From: Pseudomonas sediminis
Lineage (GTDB): Bacteria; Pseudomonadota; Gammaproteobacteria; Pseudomonadales; Pseudomonadaceae
Length of the DNA stretch: 64,000 nucleotides
Assembly: GCF_039555755.1 (NCBI RefSeq)
Contig: NZ_CP154631.1
Location: forward strand, 4,092,001 to 4,156,000
Reading direction: 5' to 3'
The notes under the pieces were generated by a model. That model was not told the origin of the DNA and ran no database searches. It was given only the letters and a program-made list of their open reading frames with translations. Numbering within the stretch: position 1 is the first letter of the stretch; every line of letters starts with the position of its first letter. The translations under genes and the position numbers were made by a program. Below, piece by piece: positions 1 to 9,700 of the stretch.

Positions 1-739
1 CCTGTGGCAGCAGCGTCTGCAGCAGGCTGTGCAGCTCAGGGTATGCCGGCGAGACGTAGAGGACATGATCCTGTGGGTAGCTGAACAGCAGGTGGCGCTC
101 CACCTCCAGATCGGTATGCTGCGTCCACTCATGCGCCATTTCATGGGCGCCACGGGGCAGGTAATCGATCAGGCGCGTCGTCGAGGCCACCATGCGGTAC
201 AGTCGTTTCCAGTCGCCCTCGATGGTCTCCACCGGCAGATCATTGGCCACCCAGATGGCCCTATCCGCCCAGGCCGCTCCCATGCCAGCCACCTGCTGCA
301 GGCGGCGAAAGTCCTCCAGGCTGTGCACGTTGTCATACAAGGCCTGCCTGCCCTTGGGGATGAACAAAATGCGCTGGTTGACCAGGTTGTCGGTCATGCC
401 CACCCGCACCGGCAAGAACCTGCGCTCACGCGCCTGCGTCGGGCCAAGGATCAGGGCGCTGATATCCCCACGCTGCAGCATGACCTCCAGGCGCGTCATG
501 GGAGGGTTGCCACGCTCGCGTACCGTGACGCCATGGCCTCCGAGAGCCAGAGTCTGCTCGAGCACTTGTCGGATATAGGCAACTGACTCAGGCGTCCCGC
601 CCAGCGTCAGCTGCACCTCGGTAGAGGCGTACACGGGCCCAAGCAGGCAACACAGCAGCCACAGACCCGCTACCCGAATACGGGGCCTCAGATGCGGTGC
701 AGCAGCGGGTTTGCCGGTTCTTTTCATTCTTGTTGTCAT
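1..739 (-). CDS. Periplasmic solute-binding-like protein, C-terminus outside the window
   Basis: The frame is open from an ATG at 739 to the window edge, so only about 246 residues are seen. An N-terminal Arg-rich stretch and a hydrophobic segment (AGLWLLCCLLGPVYA) followed by S-T-E look like a signal peptide. The rest has the sequence texture of a small extracellular solute-binding protein (amino-acid ABC or sensor type), but no decisive motif is visible. A second ATG at 727 is an equally good start; neither has a strong ribosome binding site. The long plus-strand frame over 29-586 is a shadow of this gene. Confidence 0.6.
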   Translation of the reverse strand, partial: MTTRMKRTGKPAAAPHLRPRIRVAGLWLLCCLLGPVYASTEVQLTLGGTPESVAYIRQVLEQTLALGGHGVTVRERGNPPMTRLEVMLQRGDISALILGPTQARERRFLPVRVGMTDNLVNQRILFIPKGRQALYDNVHSLEDFRRLQQVAGMGAAWADRAIWVANDLPVETIEGDWKRLYRMVASTTRLIDYLPRGAHEMAHEWTQHTDLEVERHLLFSYPQDHVLYVSPAYPELHSLLQTLLPQ

Positions 740-844
740 AGCCACGTTGTGCTCGCCAGGCAGGCGGGGTCCCTCTCTGGCAGGCTTGGAGCGCCAACAT
801 AGCCGCTTGGCACACTGCAATGCCAGTTCCGCAGCAAGCTGTCC

Positions 845-1567
845 CTAGCGCACCAATGAGGGCAGGTGGTGTAGTACGTAGGCGCCATCGAACAGCAGCA
901 GGTCGATCCAGAGTAGCTGGTGCAAGCCGACGATCAGCCAGAAAACCGTCTGATAGGAGGCCTTGCGCGTCTTGTGACGGAAGACTTGTTGAGCGATTAG
1001 CGCGCCTGGCCAGCCACCAAGCAGTTCGACCAGATGCAGGGTGTTCTCCGGCGTACGCTGAGCACCGATCTGGGCGTTGCGTTTGTCCAGCCAGTACTGC
1101 ACGAAGCTCAGCAGGCTGGCCGACAGGTACAGCGGCGCCAGCCACCAGAGCCCCTTGCCGAACAGCTGCAGGGCAGCGAGCACTGGCAATACGCAGAGCA
1201 AGGCAAACAGGACGATCTTGCTGCCTGGACTGTGGGTGCCTCCCGACTGTGTCGCCGCTCTGCGTGCAGGTTTGGCAGCGGGTTTTGGCCGCGCCGGCGC
1301 AGCATTGTCCGGCGTTTTCGGCTTGCGCCGGATGGCCTGACGGTCGAGGCTCAGTTCGCCGGCCAGACGCAGGTGCGCGGCACGTGGCCGACCACGCTCG
1401 TCGCGCCCTTCGATGAACAGCACATCGTCCCCTGGCTGCGGGCGGCGATCACCGCGCATGACGGAAATGTGCGCGAAAACGTCAGCACCGCCGTTTGCCG
1501 GCTGGATGAAGCCAAAGCCCTTGGCGTCATCCCAGCTTTTCAGGCGTCCCTTGCGCTCGTTGTCCAT
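845..1567 (-). CDS. Cold-shock domain protein fused to a DUF1294 membrane domain
   Basis: The 240-residue protein begins with an OB-fold cold-shock domain (about residues 1-65) with both RNA-binding motifs, KGFGFI (RNP1) and DVFAHIS (RNP2). A basic Ala/Pro linker follows, then a DUF1294 membrane domain with several hydrophobic helices. The fusion is known in gammaproteobacteria; the membrane half has no established function. Its ATG overlaps the uppP stop as TGATG (1565-1569), so translation is probably coupled to uppP. Confidence 0.85.
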   Translation of the reverse strand: MDNERKGRLKSWDDAKGFGFIQPANGGADVFAHISVMRGDRRPQPGDDVLFIEGRDERGRPRAAHLRLAGELSLDRQAIRRKPKTPDNAAPARPKPAAKPARRAATQSGGTHSPGSKIVLFALLCVLPVLAALQLFGKGLWWLAPLYLSASLLSFVQYWLDKRNAQIGAQRTPENTLHLVELLGGWPGALIAQQVFRHKTRKASYQTVFWLIVGLHQLLWIDLLLFDGAYVLHHLPSLVR

Positions 1568-2397
1568 CACGGCTGAGCGGTGCTCCAGTCGATCAGGTGC
1601 AACTGCCAGGTCGCCAGAATCACCAGGCCGAAGGCAATGCGATACCAAGCGAATACCGCATAGCTGTGGTTGGTGATGAACTTGAGCAAGGCACGCACGG
1701 TGATCATCGCCACGATGAAGGTGCTGACGAAGCCAATGGCGAAGATTGGCAAGTCGCTCATCTGCAGAATGTCGCGGTACTTGAACAGCGAATAGACCGT
1801 GGCCGCCACCATAGTCGGCATGGCAAGGAAGAAGGAAAACTCGGTCGCGGCCTTGCGCGACAACCCGAAGACCAGGCCGCCGATGATGGTAGCGCCCGAA
1901 CGCGACGTACCTGGAATCAGCGCCAGGCACTGGGCGAAACCGACCTTCAGGGCCAGCTTCCAGTCCATGTCGTCGACCGTTTCGGCCTGGATGGTATGAT
2001 CGCGTTTCTCTGCCCAGAGCATGATGATGCCGCCGATGATCAGCGCCATGGCCACGGTAATGGGGTTGAACAGCCAGTGCTCGATGAGATCGGCGAAGGC
2101 CAGGCCGAAGATCACGGCCGGAATGAACGCCAACAGCAGATTGAAGGTGAAACGCTGGGCCTTGGGCTCATTGGGCAGCCCGACCACCACACCGAGCACC
2201 TTGGCCCGGAACTCCCAGATCACCGCCAGAATGGCGCCAAGCTGGATAATGATCTTAAACGCGGTTGCCGTTTGGCCATTGAAACCTAGCAAGTCTCCGA
2301 CCACGATCAGGTGTCCGGTACTGGAAATCGGCAGGAACTCGGTCAGGCCTTCCACAATGCCCAGAATCAGAGCCTGAAAGGCCATCCAGATATCCAT
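1567..2397 (-). CDS. uppP: Undecaprenyl-diphosphatase UppP (BacA family)
   Basis: This integral membrane enzyme dephosphorylates undecaprenyl diphosphate to recycle the lipid carrier of peptidoglycan synthesis, and its overexpression gives bacitracin resistance. The 276 residues carry the family signatures: [14 protein letters not shown] near the N-terminus and [10 protein letters not shown] in the middle, with about eight hydrophobic segments. The start at 2397 was chosen because a strong GGGGGAG site lies just upstream; the frame stays open to 2448 but without a good site. It is followed by the overlapping cold-shock/DUF1294 gene. Confidence 0.95.
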   Translation of the reverse strand: MDIWMAFQALILGIVEGLTEFLPISSTGHLIVVGDLLGFNGQTATAFKIIIQLGAILAVIWEFRAKVLGVVVGLPNEPKAQRFTFNLLLAFIPAVIFGLAFADLIEHWLFNPITVAMALIIGGIIMLWAEKRDHTIQAETVDDMDWKLALKVGFAQCLALIPGTSRSGATIIGGLVFGLSRKAATEFSFFLAMPTMVAATVYSLFKYRDILQMSDLPIFAIGFVSTFIVAMITVRALLKFITNHSYAVFAWYRIAFGLVILATWQLHLIDWSTAQP

Positions 2398-2662
2398 CAA
2401 CTCCCCCAAAGCACGACGACTTCGCCGTGCGTAAACTCGAATATGCAATACAGCCCGCCGTGGGACATAAACACGCTACGCAGGTTCCTGCGCGTGCGTC
2501 CCGGCAGAAACAGCGCCTGGCTCGCCAATCACTCAGGTTTTGCGCCTGGCGGCCGAAATGCTATCAGACAACTGGCGTGAATAATGCTCCGATGCGACAG
2601 TATCGCCAGTACTGCTCGGGGTTGCCCTGACGCTGACAATTACAACAATCCGGTATTCGCCC

Positions 2663-4297
2663 ATGAACCATTTACGCAGTCTCCCCATCAGCCGTCGCCT
2701 GTGGTTGATTCTGGCGCTTGCCCTCCTGACGCTGATCCTCCAGGGCGCTTATATGTTGCGCCAGATACACAGCGATCTTTACCTCGCCAAATCGGAAAAA
2801 ACCGAGCATGTGGTGCAGAGCGTGGCGGGCATCCTCAAGTATTTCCATGATCTGGAAAGCGCCGGCAGCCTTGACCGTGAACAGGCCCAGAAACAGGCGA
2901 TGGAGGTCATACGCGGGCTGCGTTATGCCGGCCAGGAGTATTTCTGGATCAATGACCAGACGCCGGTGATGGTCATGCACCCGACCAATCCCAAGCTCGA
3001 AGGTCAGAACCTGTCCAGCTTCAAGGATCCGGACGGCAAGGCGCTGTTCAACGAGATGGTCGCCATCACCCGCAGCCAGGGTGCCGGCCAGGTCGATTAC
3101 CGCTGGCCGAAGCCAGGCGCCAGTGACCCGGTACCGAAGATTTCCTATGTCGAGCTGTTCCAGCCCTGGGGCTGGATCATTGGCTCCGGTGTCTATGTCG
3201 ATGATGTACAGACAGAGTTCAAGGCTCAGGCACTGAAAGCCATCACCATCGGCTTTCTGATCGCCGTGCTGCTGACGGGGCTGGTGGTCGTCATTACCCG
3301 CAGTATCGTGCAACCGCTGCAGGCAGCGGTCGACGCCATGGCCAACATCGCCAGCGGCGAAGGCGACCTGACCCGTAATCTCGATACTCATGGCCGCGAT
3401 GAACTCACCGCACTGGCCGCCCACTTCAATGCCTTCACCGACAAGCTGCGGCACGTTATCCGTCAGATGCTCGAGTCGGCCGGCTCGCTGGATCAGGCCG
3501 CGGGCAATCTCGGCGATATTTCCAGCGAAGCTCAGCACCATAGCCAGCAGCAGGCCCAGCAGATGGAGCTGGTCGCGACCGCCGTCAACGAGGTGACCTA
3601 CGGTGTGCAGGACGTGGCGAAGAACGCCGAGCACGCCTCCAGCGAGATGCACACCGCCGAGGACCAGGCCAGACAAGGCCAGCAGAACATCGAAGCGAGC
3701 CTGCGCCAGATCGATCAGTTGTCGGGCACCATCGACAAGGCCGTCGAGGTGATCCAGTCACTGGCCAGCGAGAGCACGCAGATAGGCAGCGTGCTGGAGG
3801 TGATCCGCTCCATCGCCGAGCAAACCAACCTGCTCGCCCTCAACGCTGCCATCGAGGCTGCCCGCGCTGGTGAGCAGGGTCGCGGTTTCGCTGTGGTTGC
3901 CGACGAAGTGAGGCTGCTGGCGCAACGCACGCAAACCTCCACCGCAGAAATTCAGGGCATGATCGAGCGTCTTCAGGGCAACTCCGAGGCCGCGGTCAAG
4001 GTGATCAACGAAAGCAGTCGCGCCTCCCAACTGACTGTGGAACAAGCCAGCCAGGCCGGCGAAAGCCTCGCCCAGATCGCCCAGTCGCTACGCAACCTGA
4101 CCGGGCTCAATGCCTCGATCGCCAGCGCCACCCTGCAGCAATCCCACGTGGTGGAGGACATCAATCAGAACGTCACGCAGACGGCAGCGCTGGCCCACAA
4201 CACCGCCGAGGCTGCCGAGCAGTCGAGCGCGGCCAGCCAGCACCTGAAACAGCTGGCCGACCAGCTCAGTCGTCTGCTTGGGCAATTCCGCGTATGA
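2663..4297 (+). CDS. Methyl-accepting chemotaxis protein with Cache_2 sensor
   Basis: A 544-residue transmembrane chemoreceptor. A first membrane helix (about 11-31) is followed by a periplasmic single-Cache domain (about 35-190) containing the typical FWIND at 94-98, a second helix (about 191-212), HAMP (about 213-265) and a cytoplasmic signalling domain with the conserved hairpin tip [16 protein letters not shown]. This architecture senses small ligands, often organic acids, and signals to CheA/CheW. The ligand cannot be deduced. No C-terminal CheR-binding pentapeptide is present. Confidence 0.93.
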   Translation: MNHLRSLPISRRLWLILALALLTLILQGAYMLRQIHSDLYLAKSEKTEHVVQSVAGILKYFHDLESAGSLDREQAQKQAMEVIRGLRYAGQEYFWINDQTPVMVMHPTNPKLEGQNLSSFKDPDGKALFNEMVAITRSQGAGQVDYRWPKPGASDPVPKISYVELFQPWGWIIGSGVYVDDVQTEFKAQALKAITIGFLIAVLLTGLVVVITRSIVQPLQAAVDAMANIASGEGDLTRNLDTHGRDELTALAAHFNAFTDKLRHVIRQMLESAGSLDQAAGNLGDISSEAQHHSQQQAQQMELVATAVNEVTYGVQDVAKNAEHASSEMHTAEDQARQGQQNIEASLRQIDQLSGTIDKAVEVIQSLASESTQIGSVLEVIRSIAEQTNLLALNAAIEAARAGEQGRGFAVVADEVRLLAQRTQTSTAEIQGMIERLQGNSEAAVKVINESSRASQLTVEQASQAGESLAQIAQSLRNLTGLNASIASATLQQSHVVEDINQNVTQTAALAHNTAEAAEQSSAASQHLKQLADQLSRLLGQFRV

Positions 4298-4304
4298 GTC
4301 GACC

Positions 4305-4919
4305 ATGAGCAGCATGCAGCATCAGGAGGTCGATTTCAGTCGACCACAGAACCAGGACCTGATCTGGGACCTGGACAGCATGGCCCGCCGCGAGCTGGCC
4401 GAGCGTTTCATCAAGCTGTTCGAGAACCGCTTGTGCGTCTATTCCGAGTCGGTGGGGCAGTTATACACCAACTACAGCCTGCACTTCCCCACCGACCTCG
4501 GGCGCAAGATGGTGGTGCTGCCCAATCCCTACGCCTTCCACGACACCCTGCACGGCATCGATAGCCAGGCCATCCGCAAGACGGGCCTGTGCGTGTTGCC
4601 GGGCAAGGTTCTGGGTAAGCCGGGGCTGCTGCTCAGTACCCAGATCAAGGATGGCGGGCCGGCGCCCAAGACCATGCCCTTTAAACCGGCCCTGGCGCAG
4701 ATCATCAGCAACCAGAAGAAAATCGGTGATCTGTTCCTGCCGGTGCTGATGAAGGGCGACCTGCGCGAGTTCGACCAGCAGATGCCCTATATCCACCTGC
4801 ATCGCCTGCAGCTGGCACGTCTGGAGCGACTGTCGAGCTTCGAGCGTGACGACATCCAGCAAACCATCACCCGCAAGCTGCTGATGCTCTATCGACAAGC
4901 CGACAGCCTGGTGTGCTGA
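4305..4919 (+). CDS. Conserved protein of unknown function downstream of the chemoreceptor
   Basis: A 204-residue, probably cytosolic protein with no signal peptide or membrane segment. It starts 7 bases after the chemoreceptor stop, so the two genes are probably co-transcribed. The ATG at 4305 is preferred over an upstream start that would lie inside the chemoreceptor gene. I recognise no domain. The middle has a Pro/Gly-rich stretch and the C-terminus is helical and basic. Position alone suggests a link to the chemoreceptor. Confidence 0.75.
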   Translation: MSSMQHQEVDFSRPQNQDLIWDLDSMARRELAERFIKLFENRLCVYSESVGQLYTNYSLHFPTDLGRKMVVLPNPYAFHDTLHGIDSQAIRKTGLCVLPGKVLGKPGLLLSTQIKDGGPAPKTMPFKPALAQIISNQKKIGDLFLPVLMKGDLREFDQQMPYIHLHRLQLARLERLSSFERDDIQQTITRKLLMLYRQADSLVC

Positions 4920-4969
4920 GCCGCCTGCATCAGTACAATCGCCACCCTTTCCTGATTTGAGGGCGCCAG

Positions 4970-5539
4970 ATGTCCTGGCTCGAACTCGTTGCTGCCGGGC
5001 TCGGCATCGTCGCGGTGTGGCTGACGGTCAGACAGAACCTCTGGTGCTGGCCCATCGGCCTGATCATGGTGCTGCTCTACGCCTGGCTGTTCTATGACTG
5101 GCGGCTGTATTCCAACTTGCTCTTGCAACTGTTGTTCGCCGCGCTGCAGCTCTACGGTTGGTGGCAGTGGACCCGTGGTGGAGACCGCCACAATGGGCGC
5201 AAGGTCAGCCGCCTGGGTGTGGTCGCAGTTCTGAGCGGATTGCTGATCGGTGCGCTCGGTGCCGGGTTGCTCGGCTACCTTATGGCCACTTACACCGATG
5301 CCAGCTCGCCCTGGCTGGATTCGGCACTGACCGCCTTCAGCCTAGTGGCGCAGCTGTGGATGGCGCAGAAACGCCTGCAGTGCTGGGCGCTCTGGGTAAT
5401 GGTCGATATCTGCTACGTGGCCTTCTTCCTGTATAGCGAGCTGTACCTGACTGCAGGTCTCTACGCGGCCTTCACCGCCCTGGCCATAAATGGCTGGCTC
5501 ACCTGGCGCCGTGACCCGGCGTTGCAGCACGTGTCATGA
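4970..5539 (+). CDS. pnuC: Nicotinamide riboside/mononucleotide transporter PnuC
   Basis: A 189-residue, seven-helix membrane protein of the PnuC family, which takes up pyridine nucleotide precursors by facilitated diffusion. Aromatic-rich segments such as NLWCWPIGL and LQLYGWWQW, and the C-terminal NGWLTWRR, match the family. The stop overlaps the ATG of the kinase gene (ATGA at 5536-5539). The pair would couple uptake of nicotinamide riboside to its phosphorylation and trapping. Confidence 0.92.
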   Translation: MSWLELVAAGLGIVAVWLTVRQNLWCWPIGLIMVLLYAWLFYDWRLYSNLLLQLLFAALQLYGWWQWTRGGDRHNGRKVSRLGVVAVLSGLLIGALGAGLLGYLMATYTDASSPWLDSALTAFSLVAQLWMAQKRLQCWALWVMVDICYVAFFLYSELYLTAGLYAAFTALAINGWLTWRRDPALQHVS

Positions 5540-6087
5540 AAGTCCTGGTGCTGACCGGTCCCGAGTCCAGCGGCAAGAGCTGGCTGGCAGCGCAAATACA
5601 GGCGCGCTTCGGTGGCGTGGTGGTGGGCGAGTACGTGCGCCACTTCATCGACGAACAACAGCGCGATACCTGCTATGCCGACATCGCCGAGATCGCGCGC
5701 GGCCAATTGGCCTGGGAGGATGCCGCACGAGCAACCAGGCCGCCGCTACTGATTCTCGACACGCACCTGCTGAGCAACATGCTCTGGAGCCAATTCCTGT
5801 TCGGCGATTGTCCGCACTGGTTGGAGGCCGAGTTGCTGGCGCGTCACTACGACCAGCATCTGTTACTCGACCCCGCAGGCGTACCCTGGGTCGAAGACGG
5901 CCAGCGTTGCCAGCCTCAGTTGGTCGAGCGTCAGGCCTTTCATCAGGCCTGTCGGGATTGGCTGCTGGGTAACGGGCAGCGTTTCTGCGAACTGTCAGGT
6001 GGCTGGGATGAGCGGCGCCAGGCTGCGCTGGCGCAGGTCGCGACGCTGCTCGGCTTAGCGAATCAACACGCTGGCCCAGGCCACTAG
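5536..6087 (+). CDS. NadR-like ribosylnicotinamide kinase / AAA ATPase
   Basis: A 183-residue P-loop protein with an N-terminal Walker A (GPESSGKS, residues 8-15). It corresponds to the C-terminal kinase domain of NadR without the adenylyltransferase part. With pnuC immediately upstream and overlapping, the likely role is phosphorylating nicotinamide riboside to NMN. The 3' end overlaps the convergent DUF3429 gene by 33 bases. Confidence 0.85.
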   Translation: MKVLVLTGPESSGKSWLAAQIQARFGGVVVGEYVRHFIDEQQRDTCYADIAEIARGQLAWEDAARATRPPLLILDTHLLSNMLWSQFLFGDCPHWLEAELLARHYDQHLLLDPAGVPWVEDGQRCQPQLVERQAFHQACRDWLLGNGQRFCELSGGWDERRQAALAQVATLLGLANQHAGPGH

Positions 6088-6522
6088 CAGGCTCAGGCAG
6101 ACCACCAGGGTCAGCGGCGTACGCAGGGCCGGATACCATTGCGGCGCCAGCCCTACGCGTACCGCGTGCATGTCTGCCAGGTACAGGCCGATAAAGGCAA
6201 AAAGGAAAATCGGCAGGGACAAGCCAATCGGCAGTCCACCTGCCAATGCGGCCCAGCCCAGCAAGGGCGGAATTACCGACAGCCCCAGTTGCAGCTTGGC
6301 CTTTTCATCGGTTTCCTCCGCCCGCATCGCCAAACCCCAGTGAATGGCGCCCATAAAGGCCAGAATCACTGCAGCAAAATCCAGCAGCGCGTCCAGCACG
6401 AAAGGCCGCCAGCCCAGGGGAATCACCCAGATTCCCAATGCACCACCAACGAATGGCACCAGCCCGGCATAACCCAGCAACACGGCCAGTTTCGGTGGCT
6501 TCGCGGCGTCGAACGGGTGCAT
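6055..6522 (-). CDS. DUF3429 membrane protein
   Basis: A 155-residue inner-membrane protein with about five hydrophobic helices, recognised as the DUF3429 family; the function is unknown. The ATG at 6522 is preceded by AAGGAGAT-like sequence (reverse strand), better than any start further upstream. It is convergent with the NadR-like kinase gene. Confidence 0.85.
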   Translation of the reverse strand: MHPFDAAKPPKLAVLLGYAGLVPFVGGALGIWVIPLGWRPFVLDALLDFAAVILAFMGAIHWGLAMRAEETDEKAKLQLGLSVIPPLLGWAALAGGLPIGLSLPIFLFAFIGLYLADMHAVRVGLAPQWYPALRTPLTLVVCLSLLVAWASVLIR

Positions 6523-6590
6523 GAAAATCTCCTTGTCGATAGGTTCGACGGGCACCTTAGCAGTGTTTCTCGAGCGTTACAGCATGCGTC

Positions 6591-7802
6591 TCAGCGCAGA
6601 CGATGCTTGTGCAGCAAGCGATAGAAGGTTGGCCGCGAAATCCCGAGCGTGCGCGCGGCCTGGCTCATGTTGTTGGCGTAGCGGCCCAGCACGTCGTTGA
6701 GCGCCTGGCGTTCGGCCCGCCGTATGTAGTCCTCCAGCGTGACCGGAGCATCGATGTTCGCTTGTGCCGGGCGCAAACCAAGATCGGCTGCAAGAATCTG
6801 CCTACCTTGAGCCAACACCAGGGCGCGTACCACGTGATTGCGCAGCTCACGCACATTGCCCGGCCAAGGATGGCTGATCATTGCATCCATCGCTTCCTCG
6901 CTGAAATGCCGATGATGCCGTCCGATCACCGCCCCGTGTTGTTTGGCAAAGTGCTCGGCCAGCAGCACCAGATCACCAGGATGTTCGCGTAGATTCGGCG
7001 TTTGCAGTTGCTGCGCCGCTAATAGATGAAACAGATCCGATCTGAAGCGCCCCTGCTGCAGGGCCTGTACCAGCTCGCCTCGGTCCAGGGTCAACAGATG
7101 TGCTCGAGGATTACACTGCAGGTAGTCCAACAACTTTTGCTGGTCGACCGCAGAGAGCCGAGATGCGTTTTCGAGCCGCACGTTGGTGAAGCTCGACACT
7201 GCGAGAGACTCGGCGTCGAGAGACTCGTTGCAATCGATAGCGCGCATGGCCTGCGCAGCAAAAGATGAACGCTGGTGGAGCAAGCGCGCCAGCAGATGCT
7301 TGCCACTACCGCGCTCCCCACTGATAAACAGCGGACCATCGATACGGCTGAGGCGATCCAGCCGCCGTCGCAGGCTACGCGCTGCGGCACAGTTGCCGAG
7401 AAACTGCGGTGCCTGTCGTGCGCTTTTTAATCTGCGCAAGCGGGTGCCTGTCTGCGCCTGTTGCAAGGTTTCCAGTAACTGGGGCAATTCCACCGGCAAT
7501 GTCAGCGCGGCGAAGCACCATTCGCCGACCAACTCTTCGCTATTGATCTGCTGCACTCGCTCGGCATCCATCAGCACGATGCAACCAAGCCCTGTCAGTT
7601 GCAGTTGCCTGAGCAGCGCATGACTAGGCTGCTGATTGAGGTAAAGCAGGAGTGCATCACCTGCATGGCCGTTGAGCGTTTGTGGCGTGCAGCGCTGCAC
7701 GCTCCAGCCAGCAGCCTGCAATGGCTGAAACAGCGCTTCACACGCCTCGAATGGATCGAGCACCAGTAGTTGCCGGGGTGCGACGGAAACAGCCTCCAAC
7801 AT
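6591..7802 (-). CDS. bEBP-like transcriptional regulator lacking GAFTGA (VpsR-like architecture)
   Basis: The 403-residue protein has a receiver-like N-terminal part (about 10-120), a degenerate AAA+ region with a P-loop-like GERGSGKH at 162-169, and a C-terminal Fis-type helix-turn-helix (about 365-403, ending NNMSQAARTLGISRPTFYRLL). The sigma54-contacting GAFTGA loop and a recognisable Walker B are absent; the stretch where they should be is shortened. This resembles VpsR-like regulators that do not drive sigma54 promoters. It is divergent from the cytochrome c gene across a 227-base gap and may regulate it. Confidence 0.8.
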   Translation of the reverse strand: MLEAVSVAPRQLLVLDPFEACEALFQPLQAAGWSVQRCTPQTLNGHAGDALLLYLNQQPSHALLRQLQLTGLGCIVLMDAERVQQINSEELVGEWCFAALTLPVELPQLLETLQQAQTGTRLRRLKSARQAPQFLGNCAAARSLRRRLDRLSRIDGPLFISGERGSGKHLLARLLHQRSSFAAQAMRAIDCNESLDAESLAVSSFTNVRLENASRLSAVDQQKLLDYLQCNPRAHLLTLDRGELVQALQQGRFRSDLFHLLAAQQLQTPNLREHPGDLVLLAEHFAKQHGAVIGRHHRHFSEEAMDAMISHPWPGNVRELRNHVVRALVLAQGRQILAADLGLRPAQANIDAPVTLEDYIRRAERQALNDVLGRYANNMSQAARTLGISRPTFYRLLHKHRLR

Positions 7803-8029
7803 ACTCCATCCTTGGCGCCATTATTTTGTAACCCCAATAAAAACAACAATTTGGCGCTCGCAAACGTAAAGCTAGCAAGAACTTTGACGCTTAATGGATC
7901 ATTTCGCTATATGCGTCGTTCCTGCTGGTTATTGCAGCGTTTTCATAACTACCGCGATGGCATCTTGCCAACTGCCTGCAGTGTTGGCATAACAGGCCGG
8001 CTAATAAGAACGCTACAAGGAAGTCTCTG

Positions 8030-9341
8030 ATGCGTCTGCTCCGCCGCACCTTGAAACTCGTCATATTGCTGGCACTGATCGGTCTGGCGGTGGTGCTGTA
8101 CTACATCGCCAACCCCAATCTTCCCACCTATCAGCAGCCCAGCGACTTGCACTACCTGGACCAGTGGAGCGAAGAGCAGCGCCAGACTTATTACTACACG
8201 CCGCAGGGCACGACGGTAAAAGGCCTGCGTTATGACTGGGTCAGCGCGCTGGAGATGCCGTTCGGCACCGAGAAATTCGCCCGCCTCGATTATCTGGCCC
8301 GCTTCGGCTTTCTTACTGACCCCAAGCAGCAGCCAAGCGCTCTGAACCCGGCCAATCTGCCGGTCGGCTTTACCCGCCATCAGGACAGCGAAAGCGGCGA
8401 GCATTTTCTCGATATCAGTTGCGCCGCCTGCCATACCGGCGAACTGCGCTACAAAGGCCAGGCCGTGCGAATCGATGGCGGTGCCGCCCTGCACTCCCTC
8501 GCCTCTACCGTACCGACCTTGCGCGGTGGCGGCTTCGGCCAGGCGCTGGGCATGAGCATGGCCTTCACCTATTACAACCCGCTGAAATTCCGTCGCTTTG
8601 CCCAGGAGGTCCTGGGCGACCAGTACCCGCAAGGTCGCGACCAACTGCGCGAGGATTTCAAGCAAGTGCTCGACCGGCTGCTGGCGACTGCCTTCAACGA
8701 CTGGCACCGTGGCCTGTATCCGACCGAAGAAGGCTTTGGCCGTACCGATGCATTCGGTCGTATCGCCAATACCGTATTCGGCGATGTTCTCGATGACGCC
8801 AACTACCGCGTCGCCAATGCCCCGGTCAGCTACCCGCAACTCTGGGACATCTGGAAATTCGACTGGGTGCAATGGAATGGCTCGGCCATGCAGCCGATGG
8901 CGCGCAACGTTGGCGAAGCCCTTGGCGTAGGCGCCAGCCTGCATCTGCTCGACGAACACGGCAAAGGCGTCGCCGAGGCTGATCGCTACGCCTCCAGCGT
9001 GCGCTTGCATGATCTCTACACCCTCGAGGAAACCCTGAAACAACTGCAGCCACCCAAGTGGCCAGAAGCCGTATTCGGCAAGGTGGACCTACCCCTGGCA
9101 AGCCGTGGCAAAGCGCTCTACACCGAGAATTGCGCCTATTGCCATGCCCCCGATCCCAAGCCGCGTGATCAGCGCATGGCGCCGTCGCGCGATCCTGAAT
9201 GGAAGATGCGCGTGGTACCGATCAGCATCGTCGGCACCGACCCAGCCACCGCCGACAACATCGCTGACCACCGTTTCGACATCAGTCGCCTGGGCTGGAC
9301 CAAAGCAGAGCTATCCAAGCTGGACGTGCGTCTGTACGGCG
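8030..9341 (+). pseudogene. Di-heme cytochrome c, 5' part, interrupted by an IS3-family element
   Basis: This fragment encodes a membrane-anchored cytochrome: one N-terminal helix (about 10-27), then two heme c motifs, CAACH at 131-135 and CAYCH at 368-372. Its frame runs into the IS and stops at 9358. The remainder resumes in frame after the IS with TPPFLHNGS, typical of the distal region of di-heme cytochrome c peroxidase-like proteins. The residues usually found between these two pieces seem to be missing, so the insertion was probably accompanied by loss of host DNA. The gene lies upstream of a catalase-family gene. Confidence 0.88.
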
Positions 9342-9403
9342 GGGTTCTACCCCGTTAACACGGACACTTTCGAGTAAGCTCATATTGAGCAGAAGGAGTG
9401 TTC

Positions 9404-9700
9404 ATGAAACGCAAGAAATACAGTCCCGAATTCAAGCGGGAAGCCGTTGAACTGGCTCGTCGTTCAGAGACCAGTTGCCGCCAAATTGCCCAAGAGATTG
9501 GAGTGGCCCCGAGCTTGCTAAACCGCTGGGTTCGGGAAGCACAACCGGGTATGGAGAAAGCCTTCCCAGGAACGGGAAGTCCGCGGGATGAGGAGCTTGC
9601 CCGCCTCAAGCGCGAGCTGGCCCGAGTGACCAAGGAACGTGATTTTTTAAGAGACGCGGCAGCGTACTTTGCCAGGGAGTCATCGAGCGGTACACGGTGA
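9404..9700 (+). CDS. IS3-family transposase OrfA
   Basis: A 98-residue DNA-binding subunit with an N-terminal helix-turn-helix ([17 protein letters not shown], then [20 protein letters not shown]) and a C-terminal coiled segment that normally mediates multimerisation. The ATG at 9404 follows an AAGGAG site; a GTG at 9398 would sit inside that site. It overlaps OrfB as GTGA. A run of six T (within 9643-9650) could allow frameshifting into OrfB, but this is speculative. Confidence 0.92.
   Translation: MKRKKYSPEFKREAVELARRSETSCRQIAQEIGVAPSLLNRWVREAQPGMEKAFPGTGSPRDEELARLKRELARVTKERDFLRDAAAYFARESSSGTR

Noticed and set aside
29..586. Long plus-strand reading frame at the window start
   Set aside because: It is antisense to the minus-strand binding-protein gene, which has a signal peptide and continues beyond the window; the plus frame lacks any ribosome binding site or recognisable domain.
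2672..3676. 334-codon minus-strand frame across the chemoreceptor
   Set aside because: Antisense shadow of a strongly conserved chemoreceptor gene in GC-rich sequence.
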